Below are positions 1 through 8,991 of a stretch of DNA of 35,290 nucleotides, piece after piece. The stretch comes from Acidimicrobiales bacterium (GTDB taxonomy: Bacteria > Actinomycetota > Acidimicrobiia > Acidimicrobiales > RAAP-2). Made by a program: the position numbers and the translations under genes. The notes below the pieces were generated by a model that worked only from the letters and a program-made list of their open reading frames with translations, was not told the DNA's origin and did not search any database. The DNA lies in assembly GCA_017883105.1 (NCBI GenBank), contig JADGOF010000002.1:1-35290 (forward strand), read 5' to 3'. Position 1 is the first letter of the stretch; every line of letters starts with the position of its first letter.

Positions 1-2
1 CC

Positions 3-743
3 TGGGGATTCACCGCACCGGGGACCATCGCCATCTTCGGGTTGAGCGTTGCCGCCGGCGCCTGCTTTGTGCTCCACGAACGACGGGCTCCGCACCCCCT
101 GATCCCCCTGCGGTACTTCAGGATGCGCAACTTCGTCTTCCCACTCGGGGCCCGGGCGTTCACCAACTTCTCCTACATGGGGGGCTTCTTCCTCTTCCCC
201 ATCCTGATGGAAGGTATCTACGGCTACAGCGAGACCCGGGCCGGGCTGGTGTCGACCGCCCGACCGCTCATGTTCTCCCTGATAGCACCCGTCGCCGGCT
301 ATGCCGCCGTCAAGGTGGGGGAGCGATCGTTGGTGGTGGTCGGGGCCCTGGCCCTCACCGTGTCGATGCTGGTGTTCACCGGGCTCGGCGCCCAGCCGTC
401 CCTGGTGGTGATCCTGGTGGCCCTGGCTCTTTCAGGGGTGGGCAACGGCCTTTCCACCCCGTCCACGGTCTCCTCGGCATCGAACGAGGTGGCCCCTGAC
501 GAGCTCGGGGTGATGAGCGCCGCCCAGCAACTCATCACCCAGATCGGCATCGTGGCCGGCATCCAGGTGATGGTGACCGTGCAGGCGTCAGGACACGGCG
601 GGGTGGGCTCGTTGGCCTCGTTCCACCGGGCCTACGCGGTGGGGGCGGTGGTGGCCGTGCTCGCCGGGGCGTGCGGCCTCTTCATGCGCAACACCCCGCG
701 GCCCGCCAGGAACCGGAAGGCCGCCGACCTGCCGCCGGCCTAA
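3..743 (+). CDS. MFS transporter, DHA2/EmrB-QacA-like, C-terminal part (5' truncated by window edge)
   Basis: Frame open from position 3; several hydrophobic TM segments; no stop before 743. Confidence 0.8.
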   Translation, partial: WGFTAPGTIAIFGLSVAAGACFVLHERRAPHPLIPLRYFRMRNFVFPLGARAFTNFSYMGGFFLFPILMEGIYGYSETRAGLVSTARPLMFSLIAPVAGYAAVKVGERSLVVVGALALTVSMLVFTGLGAQPSLVVILVALALSGVGNGLSTPSTVSSASNEVAPDELGVMSAAQQLITQIGIVAGIQVMVTVQASGHGGVGSLASFHRAYAVGAVVAVLAGACGLFMRNTPRPARNRKAADLPPA

Positions 744-746
744 CTG

Positions 747-1154
747 CTAGTCGGTCATCGCCTGGATGCGGGCGCCGATCTCCGCAGCGACCGGGTCCGG
801 AGTCATCGACTGGAGCGCCAGCAGTTTGGCGATGTCCCCCTCGACCTTGATCTTGCCCTGCATGAATGCCTGGAGGCCGGCCTGCGGGTTGCCCTCGACC
901 AGGATGGCCTTGGCGATCTCGTACTCGATGGTGACGGTGAGGTCGACCGGGTCGATGTGGCTGATATCGATGACCAGTTCACCGGTGCTGGTATCAGCAT
1001 GGGCGTGGAGGGTGCCCTCGCCGAACGGCACGGTGATGACGATCAGGTTCATCCGGATCGATTGGTCGATGGTGGCGCCCTTGCCGAAGAACTCCGCCCG
1101 GATGGTACTGGCCTCGGCCAGCCATTCGTTGCTCAGAAACTGATAGGTGGACAT
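747..1154 (-). CDS. SCP2 sterol-binding-domain-like protein
   Basis: 135 aa; pattern ...LVIDISHIDPVDLTVTIEYEIAKAILVEGNPQAGLQAFMQGKIKVEGDIAKLLAL typical of SCP2-like domains (F.GKIKVEGD..KL). Confidence 0.8.
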   Translation of the reverse strand: MSTYQFLSNEWLAEASTIRAEFFGKGATIDQSIRMNLIVITVPFGEGTLHAHADTSTGELVIDISHIDPVDLTVTIEYEIAKAILVEGNPQAGLQAFMQGKIKVEGDIAKLLALQSMTPDPVAAEIGARIQAMTD

Positions 1155-1281
1155 CTACGCGCTGCTCCTTGCCCGTCGGTTGGGTCGTCTGGCGCCCAAC
1201 CCTAGTCTCCGGACCCCGATCGGCTTCCGCCGCCACGGTGTTGCTGGGCATGCCCCGGCATCACCGGTAGCATCCCGTTCC

Positions 1282-2055
1282 GTGACTGCTCCCATCATCC
1301 CAGGTGCCGAGCCGTGGTCGTCCGACGGCGGATCCCACGGCGTACTCGTCCTCCACGGTTTCACCGGTAATCCCCAATCGATGCGTCCGCTGGCCGAGGC
1401 GGCGGCCCGGGCCGGCTACACGGTCGACATGCCCCTGCTGCCGGGCCACGGCACCGCGGTCGAGGACATGGTGCCTACCCGGTGGGAGGACTGGTTGGGT
1501 GCGGCCGAAGGTGCCTACCAGGGCTTGGCCAAACGGTGCGAGCACGTGGTGGTCAGCGGCCTGTCCATGGGGGGCACCCTCACCTGCTGGTTGGCCGCCC
1601 ACCACGCGGAGATCGCCGGCATCGCGGTCATCAACCCGATGATCGATCCCCCGTCCGCCGAGTACCGCGCCATCGTCCGAACCCTGCTGGCCGACGGGAT
1701 GGAGGTGGCCGACGGCATCGGCTCGGACATCGCCAAGGAAGGGTCGGCCGAAGCCGCCTACCAGGGATCGCCGCTGGCCGCCGCCCTCTCGTTGTTCGAC
1801 GGGGTGGACAGCCTCTACCCCCAGTTGGGTGCCATCCACTGCCCGACGCTGCTGCTGAGCAGCCGGGAGGACCACGTGGTCGAGCCGGTGTCCGGTGACG
1901 TCCTCGAGCGCTCGGTGGGTGGCCCGATCGAACGGGTGTTCCTCGAGCGCAGCTACCACGTGGCCACGCTGGACTGGGACGCCCCGCTCATCGAGGAACG
2001 GGTGGTCGCCTTTGCCGCTGAGGTTCTGGGTGGACCCGGCGACGTGAACACCTGA
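1282..2055 (+). CDS. alpha/beta hydrolase (carboxylesterase / monoacylglycerol lipase-like)
   Basis: VLVLHGFTGNPQSM oxyanion region, GLSMGG nucleophile elbow, C-terminal H in SYHVATLD. GTG at 1282 preferred over the ORF-track start 1147, which overlaps the divergent SCP2 gene. Confidence 0.85.
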   Translation: MTAPIIPGAEPWSSDGGSHGVLVLHGFTGNPQSMRPLAEAAARAGYTVDMPLLPGHGTAVEDMVPTRWEDWLGAAEGAYQGLAKRCEHVVVSGLSMGGTLTCWLAAHHAEIAGIAVINPMIDPPSAEYRAIVRTLLADGMEVADGIGSDIAKEGSAEAAYQGSPLAAALSLFDGVDSLYPQLGAIHCPTLLLSSREDHVVEPVSGDVLERSVGGPIERVFLERSYHVATLDWDAPLIEERVVAFAAEVLGGPGDVNT

Positions 2056-2363
2056 TGGACGAGCCGAAACGCTTGACCCGTGCCGAGGTGGCCCACGTGG
2101 CCGTCCTGGCCCGCCTGGACCTGTCGGAGGAGGAGCTCGATCTGTACACCGAGCAGTTGGCCCAGGTCCTCGACCACGCCGCCGATGTGGCCTCCCTCGA
2201 CCTGGCCGGCGTGGCCCCCACCGCCCATGCCCTGGCGGTGACCAATGTGCTGCGACCCGATGAGCCCACCCCGGGTGTCGACCGTGAGGAGGTGCTGGCC
2301 CAGGCCCCCTCGGTGGAGGACCACCGCTTCCGGGTGCCGCGCATCCTGGGAGAGGCACCGTGA
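2055..2363 (+). CDS. gatC: Asp-tRNA(Asn)/Glu-tRNA(Gln) amidotransferase subunit C
   Basis: 102 aa; [22 protein letters not shown]...; directly upstream of gatA; TGATG overlap with hydrolase stop. Confidence 0.95.
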   Translation: MDEPKRLTRAEVAHVAVLARLDLSEEELDLYTEQLAQVLDHAADVASLDLAGVAPTAHALAVTNVLRPDEPTPGVDREEVLAQAPSVEDHRFRVPRILGEAP

Positions 2364-3826
2364 AGGCCCCCCGACCGGCGGGGAACCTGGCCGCCTCGGT
2401 ACGGGCCGGGGCACGGTCGGCCCTCGAAATCCTCGAGGAGCACCTCGCCGCCATCGAGTCCGGTGACGGTGCGGTCCACGCGTTCAACCTGGTCACCGCC
2501 GACCAGGCCCGTGGGGAGGCCCGGGCGGTCGACCGTGTGGTGGAGGCGGGGGACGACCCCGGCCTGTTGGCCGGCGTACCGGTGGCACTCAAGGACAACC
2601 TGTGCACCCGGGGGGTCCCCACCACGTGCTCGTCGAGGATTCTCGAAGGGTGGCGCCCGCCCTACGACGCCACGGTGGTGACCCGGTTGCGCAAGGCCGG
2701 CGCGGTGATGGTGGGCAAGACCAACATGGACGAGTTCGCCATGGGCTCCTCGACGGAGACCTCCGCCTTCGGTGCCACCCGCAATCCCCATGACACCAAC
2801 CGGGTGCCGGGGGGGTCCTCGGGTGGATCGGCGGCGGCCGTCGCCGCCGGGTTCGCACCCCTGGCCCTCGGTTCGGACACAGGCGGCTCCATCCGCCAAC
2901 CGGCCGCCCTGTGCGGGGTGGTCGGCATGAAGCCCACCTACGGCGCGGTGTCGCGCTACGGACTGGTGGCATTTGCAAGCTCGCTCGACCAGATCGGGCC
3001 GTTCGCCACCACGGTGGCCGACGCCGCCCTGCTCTTCGACGTCATCGGCGGCCACGATGCCCGTGACTCCACCTCCCTCAACCGCCCGACGCCCAGGGCC
3101 CTTTCGGTCCTCGAGGACGGCGTCGCCGGCCTGACCGTGGGTATTCTCTCCGAGTTCCTCGATGGTGCCGCCCCCGACGTGGTGGCCCGCACCCACCAGG
3201 CGGCAGAGGCTCTGACCAGGGCCGGAGCGCGGGTGGAGGAGGTTTCGGTCCCCGAGGTCCGCCTCGGACTGTCGGCCTACTACCTCATCGCCCCCGGGGA
3301 GGCCTCCTCCAACCTGGCCCGCTACGACGGCGTCCGCTACGGGCTGCGGGTCGAGGCCGAAGACACTGCGGCCATGAACATCGCCACCCGGTCGGCCGGG
3401 TTCGGTCCGGAGGTCAAGCGACGCATCATGCTGGGGACCTACGTGCTGTCGGCCGGCTACATGGACGCCTACTACAACCAGGCGTTGCGGGTGCGCACGA
3501 AGATCATCGAAGGGTTCGCCGCCGCCTACCGGACGTGTGACGTCCTACTCGGCCCCACCGCCCCCACCACCGCCTTCGCCCTCGGTGCCAAGACCGACGA
3601 CCCGCTCACCATGTATCTGTCGGACGTCTGCACCATTCCGTCCAACCTGGCCGGTCATCCGGCCATCAGCGTGCCCTTCGGGGCGGGCGACGACGGACTC
3701 CCGGTGGGCGTGCAGCTGCTGGGCCCGGCCCTCTCGGAGAGCACGCTGTTCAAGGTGGCTGCGGTAGTCGAGGCGGCCGCACCCGCCCTGGCTGCTCCCT
3801 CACTGGTCGCGGGAGGTCGGTCATGA
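2360..3826 (+). CDS. gatA: Asp-tRNA(Asn)/Glu-tRNA(Gln) amidotransferase subunit A
   Basis: 488 aa; amidase signature [14 protein letters not shown]...[17 protein letters not shown] start in a GTGA overlap with gatC. Confidence 0.97.
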   Translation: MKAPRPAGNLAASVRAGARSALEILEEHLAAIESGDGAVHAFNLVTADQARGEARAVDRVVEAGDDPGLLAGVPVALKDNLCTRGVPTTCSSRILEGWRPPYDATVVTRLRKAGAVMVGKTNMDEFAMGSSTETSAFGATRNPHDTNRVPGGSSGGSAAAVAAGFAPLALGSDTGGSIRQPAALCGVVGMKPTYGAVSRYGLVAFASSLDQIGPFATTVADAALLFDVIGGHDARDSTSLNRPTPRALSVLEDGVAGLTVGILSEFLDGAAPDVVARTHQAAEALTRAGARVEEVSVPEVRLGLSAYYLIAPGEASSNLARYDGVRYGLRVEAEDTAAMNIATRSAGFGPEVKRRIMLGTYVLSAGYMDAYYNQALRVRTKIIEGFAAAYRTCDVLLGPTAPTTAFALGAKTDDPLTMYLSDVCTIPSNLAGHPAISVPFGAGDDGLPVGVQLLGPALSESTLFKVAAVVEAAAPALAAPSLVAGGRS

Positions 3827-5271
3827 AGCCCGGCTGGGAGATGGTGATCGGCCTCGAGGTGCACTGCGAGCTCAAGACGGCCACCAAGCTGTTCTGCGGC
3901 TGCCCCAACATGTTCGGGGACGAGCCCAATACCAATGTGTGCCCGGTGTGCCTGGGCCTGCCCGGCTCACTGCCCGTACTCAATCAGAAGGCGGTGGAGT
4001 TGGCCATGGCCATCGGGACCGCCCTCGACTGTGAGATCCGGTCGTCGACGTTCCACCGGAAGAACTACTTCTACCCGGACCAGGCCAAGGACTACCAGAT
4101 CAGCCAGTACGACGAGCCGATCAACGTGAACGGTCACCTCGACCTGCCGGACGGAACCCAGGTCGGGATCGAGCGGGCCCACATGGAGGAGGACACCGGC
4201 AAGACCTCCCACTCGGGCATCTCCGGCCGGATCCACGGCGCGGCCTACTCGCTGGTCGACTACAACCGGTCCGGCGTGCCGCTGGTGGAGATCGTGAGTG
4301 CCCCGGACATGCGGTCCTCCGCCCAGGCCCGCGCGTACGCCACCGAGCTGCGGGCGGTACTGGTTGCCTCGGGGGCCTCGGACGGCAAGATGGAAGAGGG
4401 GTCGATGCGGGTCGACGCCAACGTGTCGGTGCGGCGGTCGTCCGACGACCCCTTCGGCACCCGTTGCGAGATCAAGAACCTCAATTCGGTACGCTCGCTG
4501 GGACGAGCCATCGAGTTCGAGGCCGAACGCCAGATCGTCCTCATCGAATCGGGTGAACGAGTCGTTCAACAGACCCGGCACTGGGACGAGGATGCCGGAC
4601 GGACGGTGACCCTCCGCTCGAAAGAGGACGCCTACGACTACCGCTACTTCCTCGAGCCCGACCTGGTGCCCCTGGTCCCCGACGCCGAGTGGATCGGAGC
4701 GGTGGCGGACACCCTTGGTCTGATGCCGGCCAAGCGGCGATCGCGTCTCATCGAGCTGTTGGAGGACGCCGGGGGAGTGACCGATGCACAGGTCGACCAG
4801 GTGGCCACCGTCGTCGACCTGGGTCTGGACGAGTTGGTGATTGCCGCGGCGGCCGGAGGGGTGGCATCCTCGTTGGCGCTGACCCGCACCGCCAACGAGG
4901 CGGCCACCGATGCCGACAGGGCCCGGCGTCTGGACCCCGTCTCCTACACGGCCCTGTTGACCATGGAGGCTGGAGGCTCGTTGAGCGCCACTCAGGCCAA
5001 GGCGGTGCTGGCCGACCTGTTGGTCGCCGGCGGGGGAGATCCCGCAGCCATCGCCAAGGCCAAGGGATTCGAGGTGATGTCCGAGGATTCGCTGACCTCG
5101 GTGATCGCCGATGCGGTGGCGGCCCATCCCGACGAGTGGGCCCGCTACTGCGAGGGCGGGGAGAAGGGCGACAAGCTGGCCGGCTTCTTCACCGGTCTGG
5201 TGATGAAGGCGACCCGCGGCCAGGCCAACGGCAAGGCTGTGGCCGCCGAGTTGCACCGCCTTCGGGCCTGA
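3823..5271 (+). CDS. gatB: Asp-tRNA(Asn)/Glu-tRNA(Gln) amidotransferase subunit B
   Basis: 482 aa; [56 protein letters not shown] overlap with gatA. Confidence 0.97.
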   Translation: MKPGWEMVIGLEVHCELKTATKLFCGCPNMFGDEPNTNVCPVCLGLPGSLPVLNQKAVELAMAIGTALDCEIRSSTFHRKNYFYPDQAKDYQISQYDEPINVNGHLDLPDGTQVGIERAHMEEDTGKTSHSGISGRIHGAAYSLVDYNRSGVPLVEIVSAPDMRSSAQARAYATELRAVLVASGASDGKMEEGSMRVDANVSVRRSSDDPFGTRCEIKNLNSVRSLGRAIEFEAERQIVLIESGERVVQQTRHWDEDAGRTVTLRSKEDAYDYRYFLEPDLVPLVPDAEWIGAVADTLGLMPAKRRSRLIELLEDAGGVTDAQVDQVATVVDLGLDELVIAAAAGGVASSLALTRTANEAATDADRARRLDPVSYTALLTMEAGGSLSATQAKAVLADLLVAGGGDPAAIAKAKGFEVMSEDSLTSVIADAVAAHPDEWARYCEGGEKGDKLAGFFTGLVMKATRGQANGKAVAAELHRLRA

Positions 5272-5340
5272 CCACAGCCGGATCCCGAGGGACGCCAGTC
5301 GTTGGCCGGCCGGTGAGAACCTGCAGGCTGTTAACGACGG

Positions 5341-5370
5341 TTGACATGTTGGGGGAAGACCGGTGGATAT
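5341..5370 (+). promoter_or_regulatory. candidate promoter in the gatB/CDF intergenic region
   Basis: Perfect TTGACA at 5341-5346, 17-18 nt spacer, TGGATA/GGATAT; reads into an intergenic region with no recognised ORF. Confidence 0.4.
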
Positions 5371-5392
5371 CTCGCGATGTCTGGGGAAGACC
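5346..5392 (+). repeat. direct repeat ATGTTGGGGGAAGACC / ATGTCTGGGGAAGACC (14/16 identical, 31-bp period)
   Basis: Copies at 5346-5361 and 5377-5392, overlapping the candidate promoter. Confidence 0.6.
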
Positions 5393-5740
5393 CCGGAAAT
5401 GTAGAGGAAAAGGTAGGGATTTCGCGTCACCCTCTTGACCCGGGTTTGCCTGTCGATCACAGTGTCAATTGTTCGGAAAGCCGAAGCCCCAAAAGCCTCT
5501 GGGAGGAGGTCCGGGGGACAGGTCGCAAGGCCGGTCTCCAGGTCCGAGACGCAGGGACGGCGGGGCCGTAGGTGACCGACAGAGTGGTCCGGTGACGGAT
5601 CGGCGTGCCCTCCTGGGCGCTCCAGTCCGGTGCCTCCGCAGAGCCGTCCGACACGGCTCGGCGCGAGTGAAGCCGCGTCCGCCAGGTGTGTGGTCCCGAG
5701 GAGTTCGGGCGGTCTCGACCGTCCGGCTACTCGGGACCGC
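5375..5740 (+). ncRNA. candidate structured non-coding RNA (unidentified family)
   Basis: No convincing CDS; upstream promoter-like element; hairpins GAGCCGT-CCGAC-ACGGCTC (5641-5659) and a two-tier hairpin 5692-5738; unusually long convergent spacer for this window. Confidence 0.25.
5692..5738. terminator. two-tier hairpin, possible bidirectional terminator (no T tract) or ncRNA 3' end
   Basis: GGTCCCGAG (5692-5700) pairs with CTCGGGACC (5730-5738); inner stem GGGCGGT-CTCG-ACCGTCC. Confidence 0.35.
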
Positions 5741-5770
5741 CCGCTCTGCCCCCCGCCCTGGGCTGGAGCG

Positions 5771-6685
5771 TCAGTGCAGGCGCGCCGACTTGGGGGCGGG
5801 GGCCACCACCTCCATCCGGCACGGGTCGTCATCGTCGTTGCACCGCTCGCACTCGAGCTCGAGGGTGCTGTGGGAGATGGAAAACGGACGGGCGATGGAG
5901 GCCTTCACCCGGTCTCCGATCCTCTGGGCCTCCTCCAGGGTGGGATGGCCGGTCAGGACCATGTGCGCCGAGAGGACCCGCATCTCACTGGACAGGCTCC
6001 AGACGTGCAGGTCGTGGACCTCGCCCACGCCGGACACGGCCGCCATCGTGGCGGTGAGCTCGGCCAGGTCGACGTCGGACGGGGTCGACTGGAGGAGGAC
6101 GGCCACGCTGCCCCGGAACACGCCAGAGGCCTGGTAGACGATGATGGCCGCCACAACCAGGGCGGACGCCGGATCGAGCCAGGTGGCGGACGGCGCGAAC
6201 AAGAGCACTGCGGCGGCCAGTACCACCGCCAGTGAGGCGAGTGCGTCCCCCACCATGTGGAGCAGGGCCGAGCGCATGTTGAGGTCGCCGGAGCCGTCAC
6301 GCAACAGCAGGGCGGCCCCTCCGTTGACCAGTAGCCCCAGTGATGCCACCGCCATCACGATCCCCGCCCGGACCGGCTGGGGATGGCCGAGCCGGTGGAT
6401 GCTCTCCACCACGATCAGGACGGTGACGGCGGCGATGAGAACGGCATTGGCCAGAGCGGCGAGGATGGTGGCCCGGTGGTTGCCGTAGGAGCGGGCCGCA
6501 CTCGGGGGGCGGAGCGCGAACTGGACGGCCACCAGCGACAGGGCCAGGGCGCCGACATCCGTCAGGTTGTGCCCGGCATCGGCGAGCAGGCCGGTTGAAT
6601 GGGCCATCACCCCGAAGACCACCTGGACGACCACCAGCCCGGCATTGAGGGCGAGGCTGACGGCGAGTCTGCGGGTTCGGTCCAT
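5771..6685 (-). CDS. cation diffusion facilitator (CDF) family transporter
   Basis: 304 aa; DAGHNLTDVGALALS and HMVGDALASLAVV metal-site motifs, CDF-type cytoplasmic C-terminal domain. Confidence 0.92.
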   Translation of the reverse strand: MDRTRRLAVSLALNAGLVVVQVVFGVMAHSTGLLADAGHNLTDVGALALSLVAVQFALRPPSAARSYGNHRATILAALANAVLIAAVTVLIVVESIHRLGHPQPVRAGIVMAVASLGLLVNGGAALLLRDGSGDLNMRSALLHMVGDALASLAVVLAAAVLLFAPSATWLDPASALVVAAIIVYQASGVFRGSVAVLLQSTPSDVDLAELTATMAAVSGVGEVHDLHVWSLSSEMRVLSAHMVLTGHPTLEEAQRIGDRVKASIARPFSISHSTLELECERCNDDDDPCRMEVVAPAPKSARLH

Positions 6686-6702
6686 GGGCGCTCCGATTTC
6701 AA

Positions 6703-6724
6703 GCCTACCGGGGCCCCGGTAGGC
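6703..6724. promoter_or_regulatory. perfect 22-bp palindrome upstream of the CDF gene (candidate operator)
   Basis: GCCTACCGGGGCCCCGGTAGGC equals its reverse complement; lies 17 nt upstream of the CDF start codon and overlaps a minus-strand TAGGCT box. Confidence 0.6.
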
Positions 6725-6797
6725 CAGGACGAGTGGGCCCCGTTGACCGGGCAGCAGAGGCCGAATGGGACGATCGAGCGCAGGTGGAGGGGCTGTC

Positions 6798-8705
6798 TCA
6801 GGTCGAGGTTTGGGAGTGCGCCTGTCGCCATCGCTTGGAGAGCTTCTGCAAGCGCAGCAACTGACGGGCAGCGACCTTGCGCGCCTCGGAGTAGGTCCGG
6901 GCGGTCAGTCGCTCACGTTGGAACTGAAGTTCGGATGCACCGGTGGCGCGGATCTCCTCGGCCATGCGGGCGTAGGCACGTCGCCTGTAGTGACGGATGC
7001 TGTCGGTGAGGTCGTCCTCGGTCAAGACGAACGTTCGGACGTCACAGACAGTGGCGTTCGCCAGTTCGGCGACCACCTGATCGAGCGCGGCATTCATGTT
7101 CTGGTGATGCAGGTGCCGTTCTGGCTCAGTCGGATTGTCGATCGGCACCTCGGCGCCGTTGATGAAGATGACAGCCGCACCGTCCGGAACCGACCCGGCG
7201 AGCCACCGGATGTTCTCTTGGAACCGATCAACGGTGATGCCGCCCAGATGCTCGAACTCCTCTGAGAACCAGCGAAGGAAGTGCTGGCCAATCCCGACGT
7301 GGGCAAGGGTCGATTCGAGGAATGGCCAGTTGGCCGGGTCGGTGACGTCTTGATGGAACTGTCGCCACGGCACGACGAGTCCCAGCTCGCGATGACGGTA
7401 GAGGCCCTGCGTGTAGTCGGTCAGCACACTGTGCACGAGGACGTCGTAGTCGGGTGCCACGACAGCCGGGGAGTCGTAGACCTCGGGGTCGAGGAAGGGA
7501 ATCCGACCGATCAGCGCTCGTTGGTCAGCGGTGAGGCCGGAAGCGGCCTGCCGGAGGACCTCTGTGTGACCTACGTACACGAAAGCGCCGGTCGGCCCTG
7601 GATGCGAGAACTCGGTGCTGATCTCACCTCCGAGGAATTGGGCAGTGGTGTTGAGGTCGCAGCCGCCGACCATGTGTACCCGGCGCGGCTGGAGTTGCGT
7701 CGCTGTCGTCTCTCGGATTTGGCCGTTCGACGCTGTCCCGGAAGCAGCAAATGCCTCGCCGTCCAGGGTGATCCACTCGACCGATCCGTCGAGTGAGGAG
7801 GCGACCTCGCCGACCACGGATACCTTGGGCCTGCCGAGACGGTCGTACACCCACTGTTCCACGCCCATGTGGAGGACCCGGCACGAGAAGAGCAAGTCGG
7901 TCAAGGCGCCATTGTCGAGCGACACCGAGTAGAACCCACAGATTCCATAGTCGCCGTAGCGGTCGCGGACCCGCACGTACCCCGTCTCGTAGCGAGGGTC
8001 GCCCAGCAACGAGGTGAACTCGTCCAACCCCGGTCTGCGCTTCGTGAAATTCAGCTGATGGGTCCTGTTCACCAGTTCGAACAGCCGCTCCACTTCGGCA
8101 TCTGTGTCGTGGAACATGCCAATGCGGATGTCGCACGACCGCAGGAACGCCTCATTCGACTCGGCTGCGGTCCGGCGGCCGGTGAGCTTGCGCTCCAGTA
8201 ACCGGTAGTGGCGCAACCTGGACAACTCCCGGTCGTCCTTGCCGGAAAGCTCGGGCAGGGAGAGGAGCCGGTCGATGATCTCCGGCCCCGCCGTCTGGAT
8301 CCCCGGCACGTAGTGGCGGACCTCTCCCCGGTTCATCGGCAGATCGTCGATGAAGAGGACGTTCTCGGGCCGGAGCTGAGCGTCCTCGATGATCTGGGCG
8401 ACGCGGGGACCCTTCGGCGACCAGTCGATGCGGGCGAACACGAATTCGCTCCAGAGCCCAGCCTGCTCGAGACGTGCCCTTGCGTCGGCCTCGTCGTTCT
8501 TCGAGCAGATCGAATTCACAATGCCGCGCGTGTTCAGTGCTCGCACCACGTCGATCCGAGACGGGGCCAGCGCTACCGGTCCCTCGCTGAGCGTGCCCGT
8601 CCACAACGTTTCGTCGAGGTCCCACACGATGAGCTTTACCGGGCCGGAGGGTTCCTCCGCCTCCAGATCCCCTGCCGCGGTCGATTCGGAGTCCCTCTTG
8701 CTCAC
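6798..8705 (-). CDS. FkbH-like HAD-IIIC protein with GNAT-like middle and C-terminal SGNH-like domain
   Basis: VKLIVWDLDETLWTGTL HAD motif I, VLFIDDLPMNR, QLNFTKRR; C-terminal RRVHMVGGCDLNTTAQFL...INGAEVP...DSIRHYRRRAY. ORF extends to 8837; GTG at 8705 is a plausible start because residues 1-44 look non-coding. Confidence 0.8.
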   Translation of the reverse strand: MSKRDSESTAAGDLEAEEPSGPVKLIVWDLDETLWTGTLSEGPVALAPSRIDVVRALNTRGIVNSICSKNDEADARARLEQAGLWSEFVFARIDWSPKGPRVAQIIEDAQLRPENVLFIDDLPMNRGEVRHYVPGIQTAGPEIIDRLLSLPELSGKDDRELSRLRHYRLLERKLTGRRTAAESNEAFLRSCDIRIGMFHDTDAEVERLFELVNRTHQLNFTKRRPGLDEFTSLLGDPRYETGYVRVRDRYGDYGICGFYSVSLDNGALTDLLFSCRVLHMGVEQWVYDRLGRPKVSVVGEVASSLDGSVEWITLDGEAFAASGTASNGQIRETTATQLQPRRVHMVGGCDLNTTAQFLGGEISTEFSHPGPTGAFVYVGHTEVLRQAASGLTADQRALIGRIPFLDPEVYDSPAVVAPDYDVLVHSVLTDYTQGLYRHRELGLVVPWRQFHQDVTDPANWPFLESTLAHVGIGQHFLRWFSEEFEHLGGITVDRFQENIRWLAGSVPDGAAVIFINGAEVPIDNPTEPERHLHHQNMNAALDQVVAELANATVCDVRTFVLTEDDLTDSIRHYRRRAYARMAEEIRATGASELQFQRERLTARTYSEARKVAARQLLRLQKLSKRWRQAHSQTST

Positions 8706-8778
8706 AGTTTCGGCCCAAACGCATCCGGCACGCGTGCCCGTGGGCAGTGACGCTGCTCGTGGAACGGCATCAACGACG

Positions 8779-8792
8779 TGAGAGCGCTCACA
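8779..8792. promoter_or_regulatory. candidate LacI-family-type operator TGAGAGCGCTCACA
   Basis: CG-centred palindrome (one mismatched pair), 12/14 match to the CebR-type box TGGGAGCGCTCCCA known from Streptomyces; between FkbH-like and sulfotransferase genes. Confidence 0.3.
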
Positions 8793-8991
8793 GTTACGGT
8801 CTCCTCTTGGTGAGGCGGCTCGAGTGGACTCTTCCACCCACGAGTGACCTACGCCCCGTTCGCGGTGCGTCGAACGACTCTCTGGCCACGATCAGCCCCC
8901 TGCCTTCAGGCAGATTATGCCACCGTGACCGACGGTGCTCAATAGAGGACGACCTGATGGGCGTTCGTGGATCGGGACTAGTGTAGGGCCC

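Noticed and set aside
1261-3196. Long minus-strand ORFs (454 and 402 aa) opposite hydrolase/gatC/gatA
   Set aside because: Shadow ORFs; plus-strand genes have strong family signatures.
5495-5660. RNase P RNA, 4.5S RNA or c-di-GMP-I riboswitch
   Set aside because: Fragments such as GAGGAGGTCCGGGGG, CCAGGTCCG and GACGCAGGG ... GTGACC are superficially similar, but the conserved cores (RNase P GAGGAAAGTCCGGGC and AGAGCGCACC; SRP GGTCAGG..GGAAGG; GEMM GGGCAAACC and GCAAAGCC) are absent. cmscan would decide.
3967-5832. 621-aa minus-strand ORF antisense to gatB and the intergenic region
   Set aside because: Low-complexity His/Gly/Arg composition; gatB on the plus strand is unambiguous.
5469-6235. 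Plus-strand ORFs (222 and 201 aa) in the gatB/CDF gap
   Set aside because: They run into the CDF gene antisense, have no recognisable motif, and the gap is better explained by structured non-coding DNA.
6798-8705. Polyketide/tetronate biosynthesis cluster based on the FkbH-like gene
   Set aside because: No PKS, ACP, KAS or FkbG/I/J-type partners in the window; surroundings are glycan genes.
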